Source: Modicisalibacter tunisiensis (lineage in GTDB: Bacteria; Pseudomonadota; Gammaproteobacteria; Pseudomonadales; Halomonadaceae). Taken from it: 59,093 nucleotides of DNA. The notes below the pieces were generated by a model that saw only the letters and a program-made list of their open reading frames with translations, was not told where the DNA came from and ran no database searches. The translations under genes and the position numbers were made by a program. Of the stretch, positions 49,317 through 58,047 are shown one piece after another. The DNA lies in NCBI RefSeq assembly GCF_020148005.1, contig NZ_JAGXFD010000001.1, forward strand, positions 555,012 to 614,104, in the 5' to 3' direction. How positions within the stretch are numbered: the first letter of the stretch is position 1; each line of letters opens with the position of its first letter.

Positions 49317-51191
49317 ATGGAAGTCTTCGGCTTCGACTTCGGCACCACCAACAGCCTGATTACCCAAGTAGTCGGCGGTAAAGCAATCGTATTGGGCCAA
49401 GGAACAGACAATGAACCCTATCCCTCGGTAGTTTGCTACGAGGGCGATAGTGTTATCTGCGGCAGCGAGGCCAAGAAGCGCCTCATGACCCACGAGATTG
49501 GCGTGATCGGCAACGTGGTGCGCTCACCCAAGATGCTCCTGAACCGGGAATATGTTCACGTCGACGGCATCCCGCGGCGTCCCCGCGATATGGTGGCGGA
49601 TGTCGTCAAGCACGTGGTGTCGAGCACCGAGAAAGACCCGCGCTACCAGCATGGCCAGGGTATCGGCCGGGCCGTCGTCACGATTCCCGTCGATATGGAC
49701 GGCAGGCAGCGCCGCGAGCTTCGCGAGGCCTTCCATCAGGCCGGCCTGGTTATCGAGCAGTTCGTCCATGAGCCCATGGCAGCACTCTACGGCTACCTGC
49801 GCACCAAGGAAGACCCGGAAAGCGAGATTCGCCGCCTGGAAGGGCAATACCTACTGGTAGTCGACTGGGGCGGCGGCACCCTCGACCTGACCTTGTGCCA
49901 GGTGCAGAACGGCATGCTCGTGCAAGTTCGTAATGATGGTACTGACGACCTGGGTGGCGATGTGATGGATGAGGCGATTCGCCGTGAGGTCGAGAAGCGC
50001 GCCGTCGAAGCGGCAGGGCTCGGCGCCGAGGAGGCAGACGTCAACTCGGATGCCAGGCTTCGACTGCTGGCTCGTGCCGAAGAGGCTAAGATCAAACTCT
50101 CGACTCGTGAGCAAGAACCAATATTCATTCATGACTATTTCCGTAATGAGCATCGAGATCCAAATATCGATGTTCTGCTGACTCGTAGCGAGCTTGAGGA
50201 GATTATCGGCCAGAAGGTCCGTCAGGGAATTAGGCGCGCTAAGACCCTGATCGAGGCTGCCGACCTGACCACCTCGGATATCTCGCTCTGCCTGGCTACC
50301 GGCGGCATCGTCAACATGCCGGCGGTCAAGTCCGGCCTCTATGAGATGTTTGGTGCCACGCGGGTGGAGATCTCCGATCGTGGCTTCTCCATCATCTCGG
50401 AGGGAGCCGCATGGATCGCCCATGACCGTGCCCGCCTGCGCCTGGCCAAGAACATCGAGGTCCATGTGGCACGTAACGCCTACTTCCCGGTCATTGGTGC
50501 AGGCTACGAGATGCCGACTGCCGGGGATGTCAGCGAGGCTGAGAGGTTGACGCTCTATTGCACCGATCCGCGAGACGGCGTCGGCAAGGTCAGCCTGCTC
50601 GCCCCCACCCGCCATGGGCGCCAGGTGCAGCCAAACGACTCTCGCCAGCCCCTGGCGTCACTAAACGTCAAGGTTGAGCCTACGATGGCCAAGCTCTTCG
50701 AGCGGATCATGCTCGACCTGGAGGTAGACGATAACCTGATCCTACACGCCACGGCGAAGTCGGCCATCAAGGGTGACAGCGACTACCGGCCCATTCACGA
50801 GCTGGAATTCGGCCTGGACATCATGCAGGGCATCACAGGCCGTTCGATGAATGGACCCCAAGAACAGACCGGTGGCGCCGAGGGAGCATCAAAAAAGCCT
50901 GAGGGTCGCAGCAGTCAGAGCGATCAGCCGGTAGGCGGTATCCTGCTGCGACCCAATGTAGCTAGGCAGGAGGACATCTCACTGGTACCCGGCGAGGCAT
51001 TGATGCAGAAGGAGATGGGCCGGCCAGGCGGGCACTTCCATCGAGCCAATGAACTTACCGACCTGCAACGGGATGAAAGGGCCTCCTACGCGCCCTGCAG
51101 TTACTGCGGGAGGCGCGCTGGGGATCCGAAATGCCGGTGTCTATCCGAACAGCGCGGAAAAGGCCTTGGCAGCTTCCGGGTGAGCCGCTGA
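49317..51191 (+). CDS. Hsp70-like ATPase with C-terminal cysteine cluster, trio gene 3
   Basis: 624 residues. The Hsp70 nucleotide-binding domain is clear: phosphate-1 motif GFDFGTTNSLI (residues 5-15), phosphate-2 VVDWGGGTLDL with D183, and the adenosine motif ATGGIVNMP from 327. Then a region like the DnaK substrate-binding beta domain (LDLEVDDNLILHATAKSA). The helical lid is missing; after about residue 545 comes a linker rich in Gly, Ser and Gln, then CSYC (594-597) and CRC (606-608), a likely zinc site. No DnaJ or GrpE gene is adjacent. ATG 49317 follows AAGGAGAG. Not a housekeeping DnaK. Confidence 0.88.
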   Translation: MEVFGFDFGTTNSLITQVVGGKAIVLGQGTDNEPYPSVVCYEGDSVICGSEAKKRLMTHEIGVIGNVVRSPKMLLNREYVHVDGIPRRPRDMVADVVKHVVSSTEKDPRYQHGQGIGRAVVTIPVDMDGRQRRELREAFHQAGLVIEQFVHEPMAALYGYLRTKEDPESEIRRLEGQYLLVVDWGGGTLDLTLCQVQNGMLVQVRNDGTDDLGGDVMDEAIRREVEKRAVEAAGLGAEEADVNSDARLRLLARAEEAKIKLSTREQEPIFIHDYFRNEHRDPNIDVLLTRSELEEIIGQKVRQGIRRAKTLIEAADLTTSDISLCLATGGIVNMPAVKSGLYEMFGATRVEISDRGFSIISEGAAWIAHDRARLRLAKNIEVHVARNAYFPVIGAGYEMPTAGDVSEAERLTLYCTDPRDGVGKVSLLAPTRHGRQVQPNDSRQPLASLNVKVEPTMAKLFERIMLDLEVDDNLILHATAKSAIKGDSDYRPIHELEFGLDIMQGITGRSMNGPQEQTGGAEGASKKPEGRSSQSDQPVGGILLRPNVARQEDISLVPGEALMQKEMGRPGGHFHRANELTDLQRDERASYAPCSYCGRRAGDPKCRCLSEQRGKGLGSFRVSR

Positions 51192-51246
51192 TTTCCGGTA
51201 AGCTATTGCGCTTAAAGCCATTTGCAGTGAGGAGATACGCCATCTC

Positions 51247-53580
51247 ATGGCTATCATGGAACAGCTCGTTAGAGCCATCCGCAGCGCCGCCGCCTACAAC
51301 CCAGATGTACAGGCGGCTCCTACCTGCATCTTGTGGCCGGACCGCGAGCGGCTATGGGAGCCGGTGATCACGCAGATCCAGGCCGAGCTGCCGGAGCTTC
51401 TGGTGCTGGGCGACTACGCCCCCGAGCAGCGCCGCGGCCCGGCGATCTGGCTACGCTGTGCCATCGCCGGCACCGTGGAAGGCATCAAGCTGGACGATGA
51501 GACACCTCCTATCCTTTACCTGCCCAGCGTAGGACGCCAGGATCTACGTGCCGTCAGCGAGTGCCCGGAAGCCCTGAAGCCCCTGGCAGAGCTGCAGTAC
51601 CGCGGCACGCTCTGGTCCCAGGTCAACGCCAAGGACTGGACGCCGCGGGCGTTCCTCTCCTCACAGCAGGGTGGGCTGGGCCTGGCCGTGGCCGGTGACG
51701 CTGCCACACGCCAGGCACTGCTGGCCGCCCTGCCTCGATTGCTCCGAGAGCCGCTCGCGGACTTGCAAGACCGTCACCTCGACGCCGAGGCCTTCAATAC
51801 CCTGCTCACCGGCGGCGACCCGGTGCGCGACCTGCTGGACTGGCTCAACCAGCCCGAAGCAATGAAAGCTAGCCGGCCTGACCATGAGTGGCAGGCCTTC
51901 TGTCAGGTATGTAACTCCCGCTACGGCATAAACCCTGAGAAACAGAGCGTGCTGGATGCCCTGGAGCGCTTCACCCAGCGCCAGGGCAACTGGAAAACGG
52001 TCTGGGCGCGATTTACGGAGGCCCCGAACCGCTATCCGGAGCTCATCGAACACCTGGCTCAGCTTACGCCACCGGATCTCGGCCTGTTTCCCGAGCCTGA
52101 CGACATGGCTGTATGGCCGCAGCTTAACCGTCAGGAGGAGGAGCGGCTCTATCACGACCTGTGCGCACTCGGCAGCCTGCCGGCCCATGAAGCCCGCGAA
52201 CGACTGGAAACACTGGAGAGCGAACATGGTGTGCGCCGCGATTGGGTGTGGGCGGAGCTGGGCGAAAGCCCGCTGACCATGGCCCTGGCACCGCTTGCCG
52301 AGCTGGCCAGGGTGACGCGACGCAGCCTGGCGGGTGGGCACGCCGAGGATATGCGCCAGGCGTATCTCAGCGAAGGCTGGAAGGCCGATGATGCCCTGCT
52401 CAGGGCGCTGGAGGAGATCACCGGCCAGCGCGAGCAGGAGGCAGTCTTTACCGCGGCCCGTACGGTGTATCTGCGCTGGGCCGACGAGGCGGCCCGCCAC
52501 CTCCAGAAGGTGTGGCAACCGGGTGTCGATGGCCTGAAGCGCGGCGAGGCATCCCCCCATACTCAGCTAGGCGAGTGCGTGCTGTTCGTGGATGGCCTGC
52601 GCCTGGACTGTGGCAAGCGCCTGACTCAGCGCCTTGTCGCCCAGGGGCTGGATGTCACCGAGCACAGTACCTGGGCGGCGCTGCCCAGCGTGACCGGCAC
52701 CGGCAAGTACGCGGTGGCGCCGATCCTCGGCAGCGATGGCATCCACGAGGAGCCTGACGGCTACCAGTTCACGCCCATCACCCGACATCTGTTCCAGAAG
52801 CTGCTGCGCGAGAATGGCTGGCAGGTGCTGGAGCGCCGCCAGGTGGAACAACTGCACAAGGAGACCCTGGATACCTCCAAGCCGGCCTGGTGCGAGTTCG
52901 GCGATATCGATCACGCTGGTCATGAGCGCGGCTGGAAGCTGGCCCAGCATGTGGATGACATGCTTGCCGAGGTTGCAGAGCGCATCCAAGCGCTGTTGGC
53001 CCAGGGCTGGTCGCAGGTCCGCGTGGTGACCGATCACGGCTGGCTGCTTTTGCCAGGAGAGCTACCCAAGACCGAGCTGCCGGCCAGCCTAGTGGAGACC
53101 AAGTGGGGGCGCTGTGCCGCGCTCAAGCCGGGAGCCCATACAGACGCAGCACGCTTCCCCTGGTACTGGAACGAACAGGTACACTTCGCCCTGGCGGAGA
53201 GCATTCACTGCTTCAAGGCGGGTGAGACCTACACCCATGGCGGTCTCAGCCTGCAGGAGTGTCTGACGCCGGAGCTGGTGGTCACCGGCAGCGCCGGCCC
53301 CAAGCCCTCGGTGCTGATCGATGGCCTGGTGTGGAAGGGACTGCGCTGTACCCTGGTGGTGGAAAGCGACAGCGAGGGGCTGACCCTGGATGTGCGTCGC
53401 CATGCCGGCGACCCGACCAGCAGCCTGGTGCTCTCGCCCAAGCCGTTCAAGGCCGGCGGCAAGGCCTCGGTGGTGGTCGAAGATGACGACCTAGAAGGCG
53501 ATACCGCCTACGCCGTGGTGCTGGATGACAAGGGCCAGGTGATCGCTCAGCGCTCCGCCACCATCGGCGGCAGTGCATAG
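51247..53580 (+). CDS. pglZ: BREX protein PglZ
   Basis: 777-residue BREX type 1 PglZ, alkaline-phosphatase superfamily. Metal-site candidates: D449 in LFVDGLRLDCG, D596 and H597 in VVTDHGWLLLP, H664 in YTHGGLSLQE. The known Streptomyces and type 1 PglZ proteins have this core and act as hydrolases; PglZ is essential for BREX. 55 bases after the trio, GAGGAG about 12 bases upstream of the ATG; another in-frame ATG lies three codons later. No disruption seen. Confidence 0.93.
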   Translation: MAIMEQLVRAIRSAAAYNPDVQAAPTCILWPDRERLWEPVITQIQAELPELLVLGDYAPEQRRGPAIWLRCAIAGTVEGIKLDDETPPILYLPSVGRQDLRAVSECPEALKPLAELQYRGTLWSQVNAKDWTPRAFLSSQQGGLGLAVAGDAATRQALLAALPRLLREPLADLQDRHLDAEAFNTLLTGGDPVRDLLDWLNQPEAMKASRPDHEWQAFCQVCNSRYGINPEKQSVLDALERFTQRQGNWKTVWARFTEAPNRYPELIEHLAQLTPPDLGLFPEPDDMAVWPQLNRQEEERLYHDLCALGSLPAHEARERLETLESEHGVRRDWVWAELGESPLTMALAPLAELARVTRRSLAGGHAEDMRQAYLSEGWKADDALLRALEEITGQREQEAVFTAARTVYLRWADEAARHLQKVWQPGVDGLKRGEASPHTQLGECVLFVDGLRLDCGKRLTQRLVAQGLDVTEHSTWAALPSVTGTGKYAVAPILGSDGIHEEPDGYQFTPITRHLFQKLLRENGWQVLERRQVEQLHKETLDTSKPAWCEFGDIDHAGHERGWKLAQHVDDMLAEVAERIQALLAQGWSQVRVVTDHGWLLLPGELPKTELPASLVETKWGRCAALKPGAHTDAARFPWYWNEQVHFALAESIHCFKAGETYTHGGLSLQECLTPELVVTGSAGPKPSVLIDGLVWKGLRCTLVVESDSEGLTLDVRRHAGDPTSSLVLSPKPFKAGGKASVVVEDDDLEGDTAYAVVLDDKGQVIAQRSATIGGSA

Positions 53581-53608
53581 CCCTTAATGACTGACACAGG
53601 GAGACGTC

Positions 53609-55669
53609 ATGGAACTCGATGATCTGGATCGCAAGGCGGCTGAGCTGCTGGATGGCTACCTGGTGCGCAAGGATCTGGTGCGCACCTTCGCCCGCCAGTT
53701 CCCGGTACCCACCTACGTGGTGGAGTTCCTGCTTGGGCGCTACTGTGCCAGCACCGATCCAGAGGAGATCGAGGAGGGTCTGGAGGTGGTGCAGCGGCAG
53801 CTCAAGTCGCGCACCATCAAGGCCGGTGAGGAGGAGCTGTTCAAGGCCCGCGCCCGCGAGAAGGGCGAGATCAAGATCATCGACCTGATCCAGGCGCGTC
53901 TGGATACCAAGAACGACACCTACATGGCCAGCCTGCCCAGCCTGCGCCTGAACGACGTGCGGATCCCGGATGATCTAGTCAGCGAGCACGAGCGCATGCT
54001 CACCGGCGGCTTCTACGCCGAGCTGACCCTGGAATACGACGCCAGCATCGCCCAGGAACAGGGCGGGCGCCCCTTCGGCATCCGCGCCCTGCGCGAGATC
54101 CAACTCTCCAAGCGCGACGTGCTCGACGAGCTGGCCCAGGCTCGACAGCACTTCACCACCGAGGAGTGGAAAGCCTTCCTGCTGCGCTCCACCGGCATCG
54201 AGCCGGCGGGCCTTACCGAACGCCAGAAGGACGCCATGCTGCTGCGCATGGTGCCCTTCGTGGAGCGCAACTATAACGTCGTCGAGCTCGGCCCCCGCGG
54301 CACCGGCAAAAGCCACCTGTTCCAGCAAGTCTCGCCCTACGCCCACCTGATCTCCGGCGGCAAGGCCACCGTGGCCAAGATGTTCGTCAACAACGCCAAC
54401 GGCCAGCGCGGCCTGGTGTGCCAATACGACGTGGTCTGCTTCGACGAGGTCTCCGGCATCTCGTTCGACAACAAGGACGGCGTCAACATCATGAAGGGGT
54501 ATATGGAGAGCGGCGAGTTCTCCCGCGGCAAGGAGAGCATCCGCGCCGACGGCTCCATCGTGCTGGTGGGCAACTTCGATGTGGACGTGGAATACCAGCA
54601 GCGCATCGGCCACCTGTTCGGCCCTCTGCCCGAGGAGATGCGCCACGATACCGCCTTCATGGATCGCATCCACGCCTTCCTGCCCGGGTGGGACGTGCCC
54701 AAGGTCAGCAAGGAGCTGCTCACCGATCACTTCGGCCTAGTCAGCGATTTTCTCTCGGAGTGCTGGAGCCAGCTGCGCAGCCAGAGCCGCGTTTCACAGT
54801 GGCAGGGGCGCGTCTTCTTCGGCGGCGCCCTCTCCGGTCGCGACACCAACGCCGTCAACAAGACCGCCAGCGGCCTGCTGAAGCTGCTCTACCCCGGCGA
54901 TGACCTCACGCCCAGCGACGACGATTTGGAGTGGGCGGTTCATATCGGCATGGAGGCGCGCCGGCGGGTCAAGGAGCAGCAGAAGCGCATCGGTGCCGCG
55001 GAGTTCCGCAACACTCACTTCAGCTACACCATGGGCGAAGACGGCGTGGAGAAGTTCGTCGCGACTCCGGAGCTGCAGAGCGACAACAGTATTGGTAACG
55101 ATCCCCTAGAGCCCGGCCAGGTCTGGACCATCAGCCCTGGCGGCCAGGCCAGCAACGGCCAGGAGGAGCACCCGGGTCTGTTCCGCATCGAGGTCAACGA
55201 AGGCCCCGGCTCGGGGGTGAAGATCCTCAACAAGCCGGTGCCCCCGGCCTTCCGTGAGAGCATCGGCTACGCCGAGCAGAACCTCTACACGCGCGCCGGG
55301 CAGCTAGTCGGCGACAAGGATCCGCGTCAGCACGAGTTCACCATTCAGCTGCGCGCCTTCGATGCCGCTAAGTCTGGCACCAAGTTGGGGGTCGCCGCGC
55401 TGATCGCCATGAGCTCATCCTTACTCAAGCGCAGCCTGCGTGGCGGCCTGATCGTGGTGGGTGAGATCAACCTCGGCGGCTCCATCGAGCCGATTCACAA
55501 CCCGGTCACCATGGTGGAAATTGCCGTGGAGAAAGGCGCCACGGCGATCCTGATGCCAGTCACCTGCCGCAAGCTGCTGTTCGACCTCTCCGACGAGATG
55601 GCCACCAAGGTGGACATCCAGTTCTACCTGGACGCCCGGGATGCGCTGCTGAAGGCGCTGGGAGAGTAA
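53609..55669 (+). CDS. brxL: BREX Lon-like AAA+ protein BrxL
   Basis: 686 residues. N-terminal domain, AAA+ module with Walker A GPRGTGKS (228-235) and CFDEVSG, and a C-terminal Lon-like fold (LGVAALIAMSSSLLKRSLRG, VVGEINLGGSIEPIHNP). BrxL forms DNA-translocating multimers and executes phage restriction. Where Lon has its catalytic DGPSAG, this protein reads SGTKLG (589-594), so the serine nucleophile appears absent. Last core gene, 28 bases after pglZ, GGGAG upstream. Confidence 0.94.
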   Translation: MELDDLDRKAAELLDGYLVRKDLVRTFARQFPVPTYVVEFLLGRYCASTDPEEIEEGLEVVQRQLKSRTIKAGEEELFKARAREKGEIKIIDLIQARLDTKNDTYMASLPSLRLNDVRIPDDLVSEHERMLTGGFYAELTLEYDASIAQEQGGRPFGIRALREIQLSKRDVLDELAQARQHFTTEEWKAFLLRSTGIEPAGLTERQKDAMLLRMVPFVERNYNVVELGPRGTGKSHLFQQVSPYAHLISGGKATVAKMFVNNANGQRGLVCQYDVVCFDEVSGISFDNKDGVNIMKGYMESGEFSRGKESIRADGSIVLVGNFDVDVEYQQRIGHLFGPLPEEMRHDTAFMDRIHAFLPGWDVPKVSKELLTDHFGLVSDFLSECWSQLRSQSRVSQWQGRVFFGGALSGRDTNAVNKTASGLLKLLYPGDDLTPSDDDLEWAVHIGMEARRRVKEQQKRIGAAEFRNTHFSYTMGEDGVEKFVATPELQSDNSIGNDPLEPGQVWTISPGGQASNGQEEHPGLFRIEVNEGPGSGVKILNKPVPPAFRESIGYAEQNLYTRAGQLVGDKDPRQHEFTIQLRAFDAAKSGTKLGVAALIAMSSSLLKRSLRGGLIVVGEINLGGSIEPIHNPVTMVEIAVEKGATAILMPVTCRKLLFDLSDEMATKVDIQFYLDARDALLKALGE

Positions 55670-55685
55670 GCAGGTTGAATCTGCA

Positions 55686-55706
55686 AAATACCCACAGTCG
55701 GTATTT
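55686..55706 (+). terminator. Possible terminator after brxL
   Basis: AAATACC / GGTATTT, a 7-bp stem with a 7-base loop, ending in TTT, 17 bases past the brxL stop. AT-rich and short, hence weak. Confidence 0.4.
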
Positions 55707-55765
55707 CGGATAATTTGGGAGACAATTGGCCGGACTCTCCATTTCGTTAATCTGGAGTTGACCTT

Positions 55766-56017
55766 CTGAATCGCAGCGCCCTCAGCCGTAGCGACCGCCT
55801 CCGCGCGGCCTCGACACAGCAGCGGTTGCGCCAGGTCGTGGAGATCCTCCAGCATATCAAGCCGTGGGCGGGATCGCTCAGTGGCGCCTGGCTCTGGTAT
55901 CGCACCTACCCGCTCGCGCCGCTGGGTGACCTGACGGCGGAGGAGCTGGTCCGCCGAGGCCGGGCCGATGATGTCCGAACCTATCTTTCCCACATTGCCG
56001 AGGGAGGCTATGCGTGA
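55766..56017 (+). pseudogene. Remnant of a DUF2384 (MbcA/ParS/Xre-type) antitoxin gene
   Basis: The frame encodes LRQVVEILQHIKPWAGSLSG and then LGDLTAEELVRRGRADDVRT before ending YLSHIAEGGYA, matching the C-terminal toxin-binding domain of RES-Xre type antitoxins. The N-terminal DNA-binding part is missing: the frame opens after a TAA at 55751-55753 and has no ATG or GTG in a sensible place. No RES-domain toxin follows; the overlapping ATG at 56010 runs only 18 codons. A leftover of a toxin-antitoxin pair. Confidence 0.6.
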
Positions 56018-56326
56018 GCCGGCGGGAGCCGGGGTTTCTAACAGCATGTCTGGCGGGACGGTCTGACGCACGGGAATGGCAACCAGAGAAACCTGTCTCG
56101 CTGAAGAAGGGCGGTCTCAATGACCAAGTGCAACACGTGACCCATCAGCCCGCCTCATTCACGAGGGTGCTGATTGAGCGGTCTGAAGGTACTGACTGGT
56201 GGCATCGCTTATCAGGATCGGCTTCTTCAGTGCGAATGGCCGTTGAGTAATGCCAAAACGCTGAAATTTTCCCGCTTTCTTATAGCTCTTTGGAATCAAT
56301 TGCGACCGTCCAAGCAGCCGTGATCG
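56018..56326. other. Non-coding scrap between antitoxin remnant and IS3 fragment
   Basis: About 300 bases with no frame I can support. A stretch gaaaatttcagcgtttt (minus strand, near 56250-56270) resembles gaaaattcagtgtgtt upstream of the IS1380 transposase gene at 57960-57980, in the same orientation, so part of this may be another transposon end. Confidence 0.3.
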
Positions 56327-56572
56327 CCGCCTGGAGGTCCGCGTCCTGCTGACGCTGCTCCGCCGGCTTGGCGTAGCGCTTCATCCACTGATAGAGACTG
56401 TAGCCGGATACCCCCAGCCGGGCGGCCACCTCCGTGACGGGATGACCGCGCTCCGTCACCTGCTTGACGGCTTCGATCTTGAATTCTTCGGTATATCGCT
56501 GGCGGCTCATGGGACCTCCTTGGTGCCTTCAGTATAAGGTCTGGAGGTGTCTACGAAACCCGGGGCGATTCA
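56327..56572 (-). mobile_element. Truncated IS3 copy (left end and start of orfA)
   Basis: 246 bases matching the first 246 bases of the IS3 element at 44595, with two differences that I can see. It has the intact TGAATCGCCCC end and the first 56 or so orfA codons, then stops abruptly after ctccaggcgg. The frame runs on for 20 unrelated codons (to 56280). The IS end abuts the IS1380 transposase gene, into which the element inserted. Confidence 0.9.
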
Positions 56573-57924
56573 CCCTTCAGCAGCGTCGGCCACCACTTGT
56601 CGGCGGCGGCACCCAGATGAACGGTGATTCGCCGAGCGTGCAGCCTCAGCGTGGCGGCGACCTTCAGCACCTGCTCGCGCATCCGGCTGAGGCTCCAGCC
56701 TTGCCGGGTCTGCCGCTCCAGCAGGCAGCGCAGGCCATGCAGGACCTGGTAGGCGTAGAGGCTGAGCAGCAGGCTCACCTCGTTGCGTGCCATCACGTCC
56801 TGAACGGTGGAGGCGCCGCGATCGGTCGACGAGAGGTGCACGTCGAGCGCCGACTTCACCTCGCCCATGTGCGCCTCGGCGCTGCCGCGCTTGCGGTAGA
56901 GCGCCAGGACCTTCTCCGGCGGCCAGTCGAACTTGCCGAGGTTGGTGACCAGGAAGAAGGCATGCAGCAGCAGGTCATCGGGGCGTTCCTGCACCACCAG
57001 CACCACGCGACGCGGTGCCGACCAAGAGCCCGCTTGATACTCCAGGTCATGGCACCACTCGCGAGGCTGCTCGGGTGGCCGGCCGGGTGGCCGCTTCAGG
57101 TGCGGTGCCGCCAGCTTCTGCAGACCGGTGTGACTGCGCAGCCGGCCCAGGTACTCGATGTCACACTCTTCCAGGGCCGCCAGCGTCGCGTTGTCGGTGA
57201 AACCGGCGTCGATGCGCACGCGAACCTGAGCCCCGGTGCTCTCGTTGAGTCGCCGCACCAGATGCGGGATCCAGGTGTCGGCGTTCTCGGCCGGGCCGGC
57301 GTTGCCCTCGCGCAGCAGGCCGCCCACCATGTCACCGGTCTCGGCCAGCGAGGCGACCAGCGGCGAGTAGATGCGGGCCCCGTAAAGGCCATGATAGGCC
57401 GACCCGCCCTGGTGGCCATGCACCTCGATCGGCAGGCCGTCGATGTCCAGCGTCAGCTGTTTGGGACGTTCACCGTTCTGCAGCGAGGTCAGGCGCCAGA
57501 CCACCAGCCGCAACAGGCCTTCGTGCACGGCATCGATATTGTCGTTACGACCGAGGCAGCTCAGCAGCCGCGACAGCGTGGCTTGAGACGGCCGGTCCTG
57601 GACCAGGGGCGTCATGCCGCGCGCATCGCTGCAGGCCAACTGCCAAAGCGGGTCACGGCGCAGCGTGTCGGTATCGCTGAGATCGATCCAGCCCATCGCA
57701 CGCTGCAGCACCAGGGTACGCAACTGGCTGGCCAGCGAATGACGGATGCGCAGCGGGTGGCGTCGATCGACCAGATTGTCTTCCAGCGCCTCGATCACGC
57801 CGCTGTTGTCGAGGGCCTCACGCAACAGCAGAGCGCCGCTGTCGCTGGTGGTGCGCTGGCCGCTCAGCTCAACACGGACAGCGCCGTTGCACGAGGGCGT
57901 CCAGGTGGATAGGCTTTCACCCAT
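56573..57924 (-). pseudogene. IS1380-family transposase, 3'-truncated
   Basis: About 450 codons of an IS1380-type DDE transposase: RTTSDSGALLLREALD near the N-terminus, LTLDIDGLPIEVHGHQ and RIDAGFTDNATLAALEE carrying catalytic aspartates, ALYRKRGSAEAHMGEVKSA the glutamate region, and ITVHLGAAADKWWPTLLKG at the end. The C-terminal few residues are replaced by the IS3 end. ATG 57924 is taken as start; a GTG at 57963 is possible. Confidence 0.85.
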
Positions 57925-58047
57925 AGCGGATGGCTCTCTTGGTTCAGGTTCTTGGCGGAACACACTGAATTTTCAAGAGAATACCATCCGCTATCTTCGT
58001 TTTCAGACCGACCTCATGAATAAGCCGGGATCAGGTACGGTGTTGCT

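Noticed and set aside
57925-58047. Exact left end of the second IS30 element
   Set aside because: The sequence before its transposase does not match the reverse complement of the right end beyond a few bases, so I give no border.
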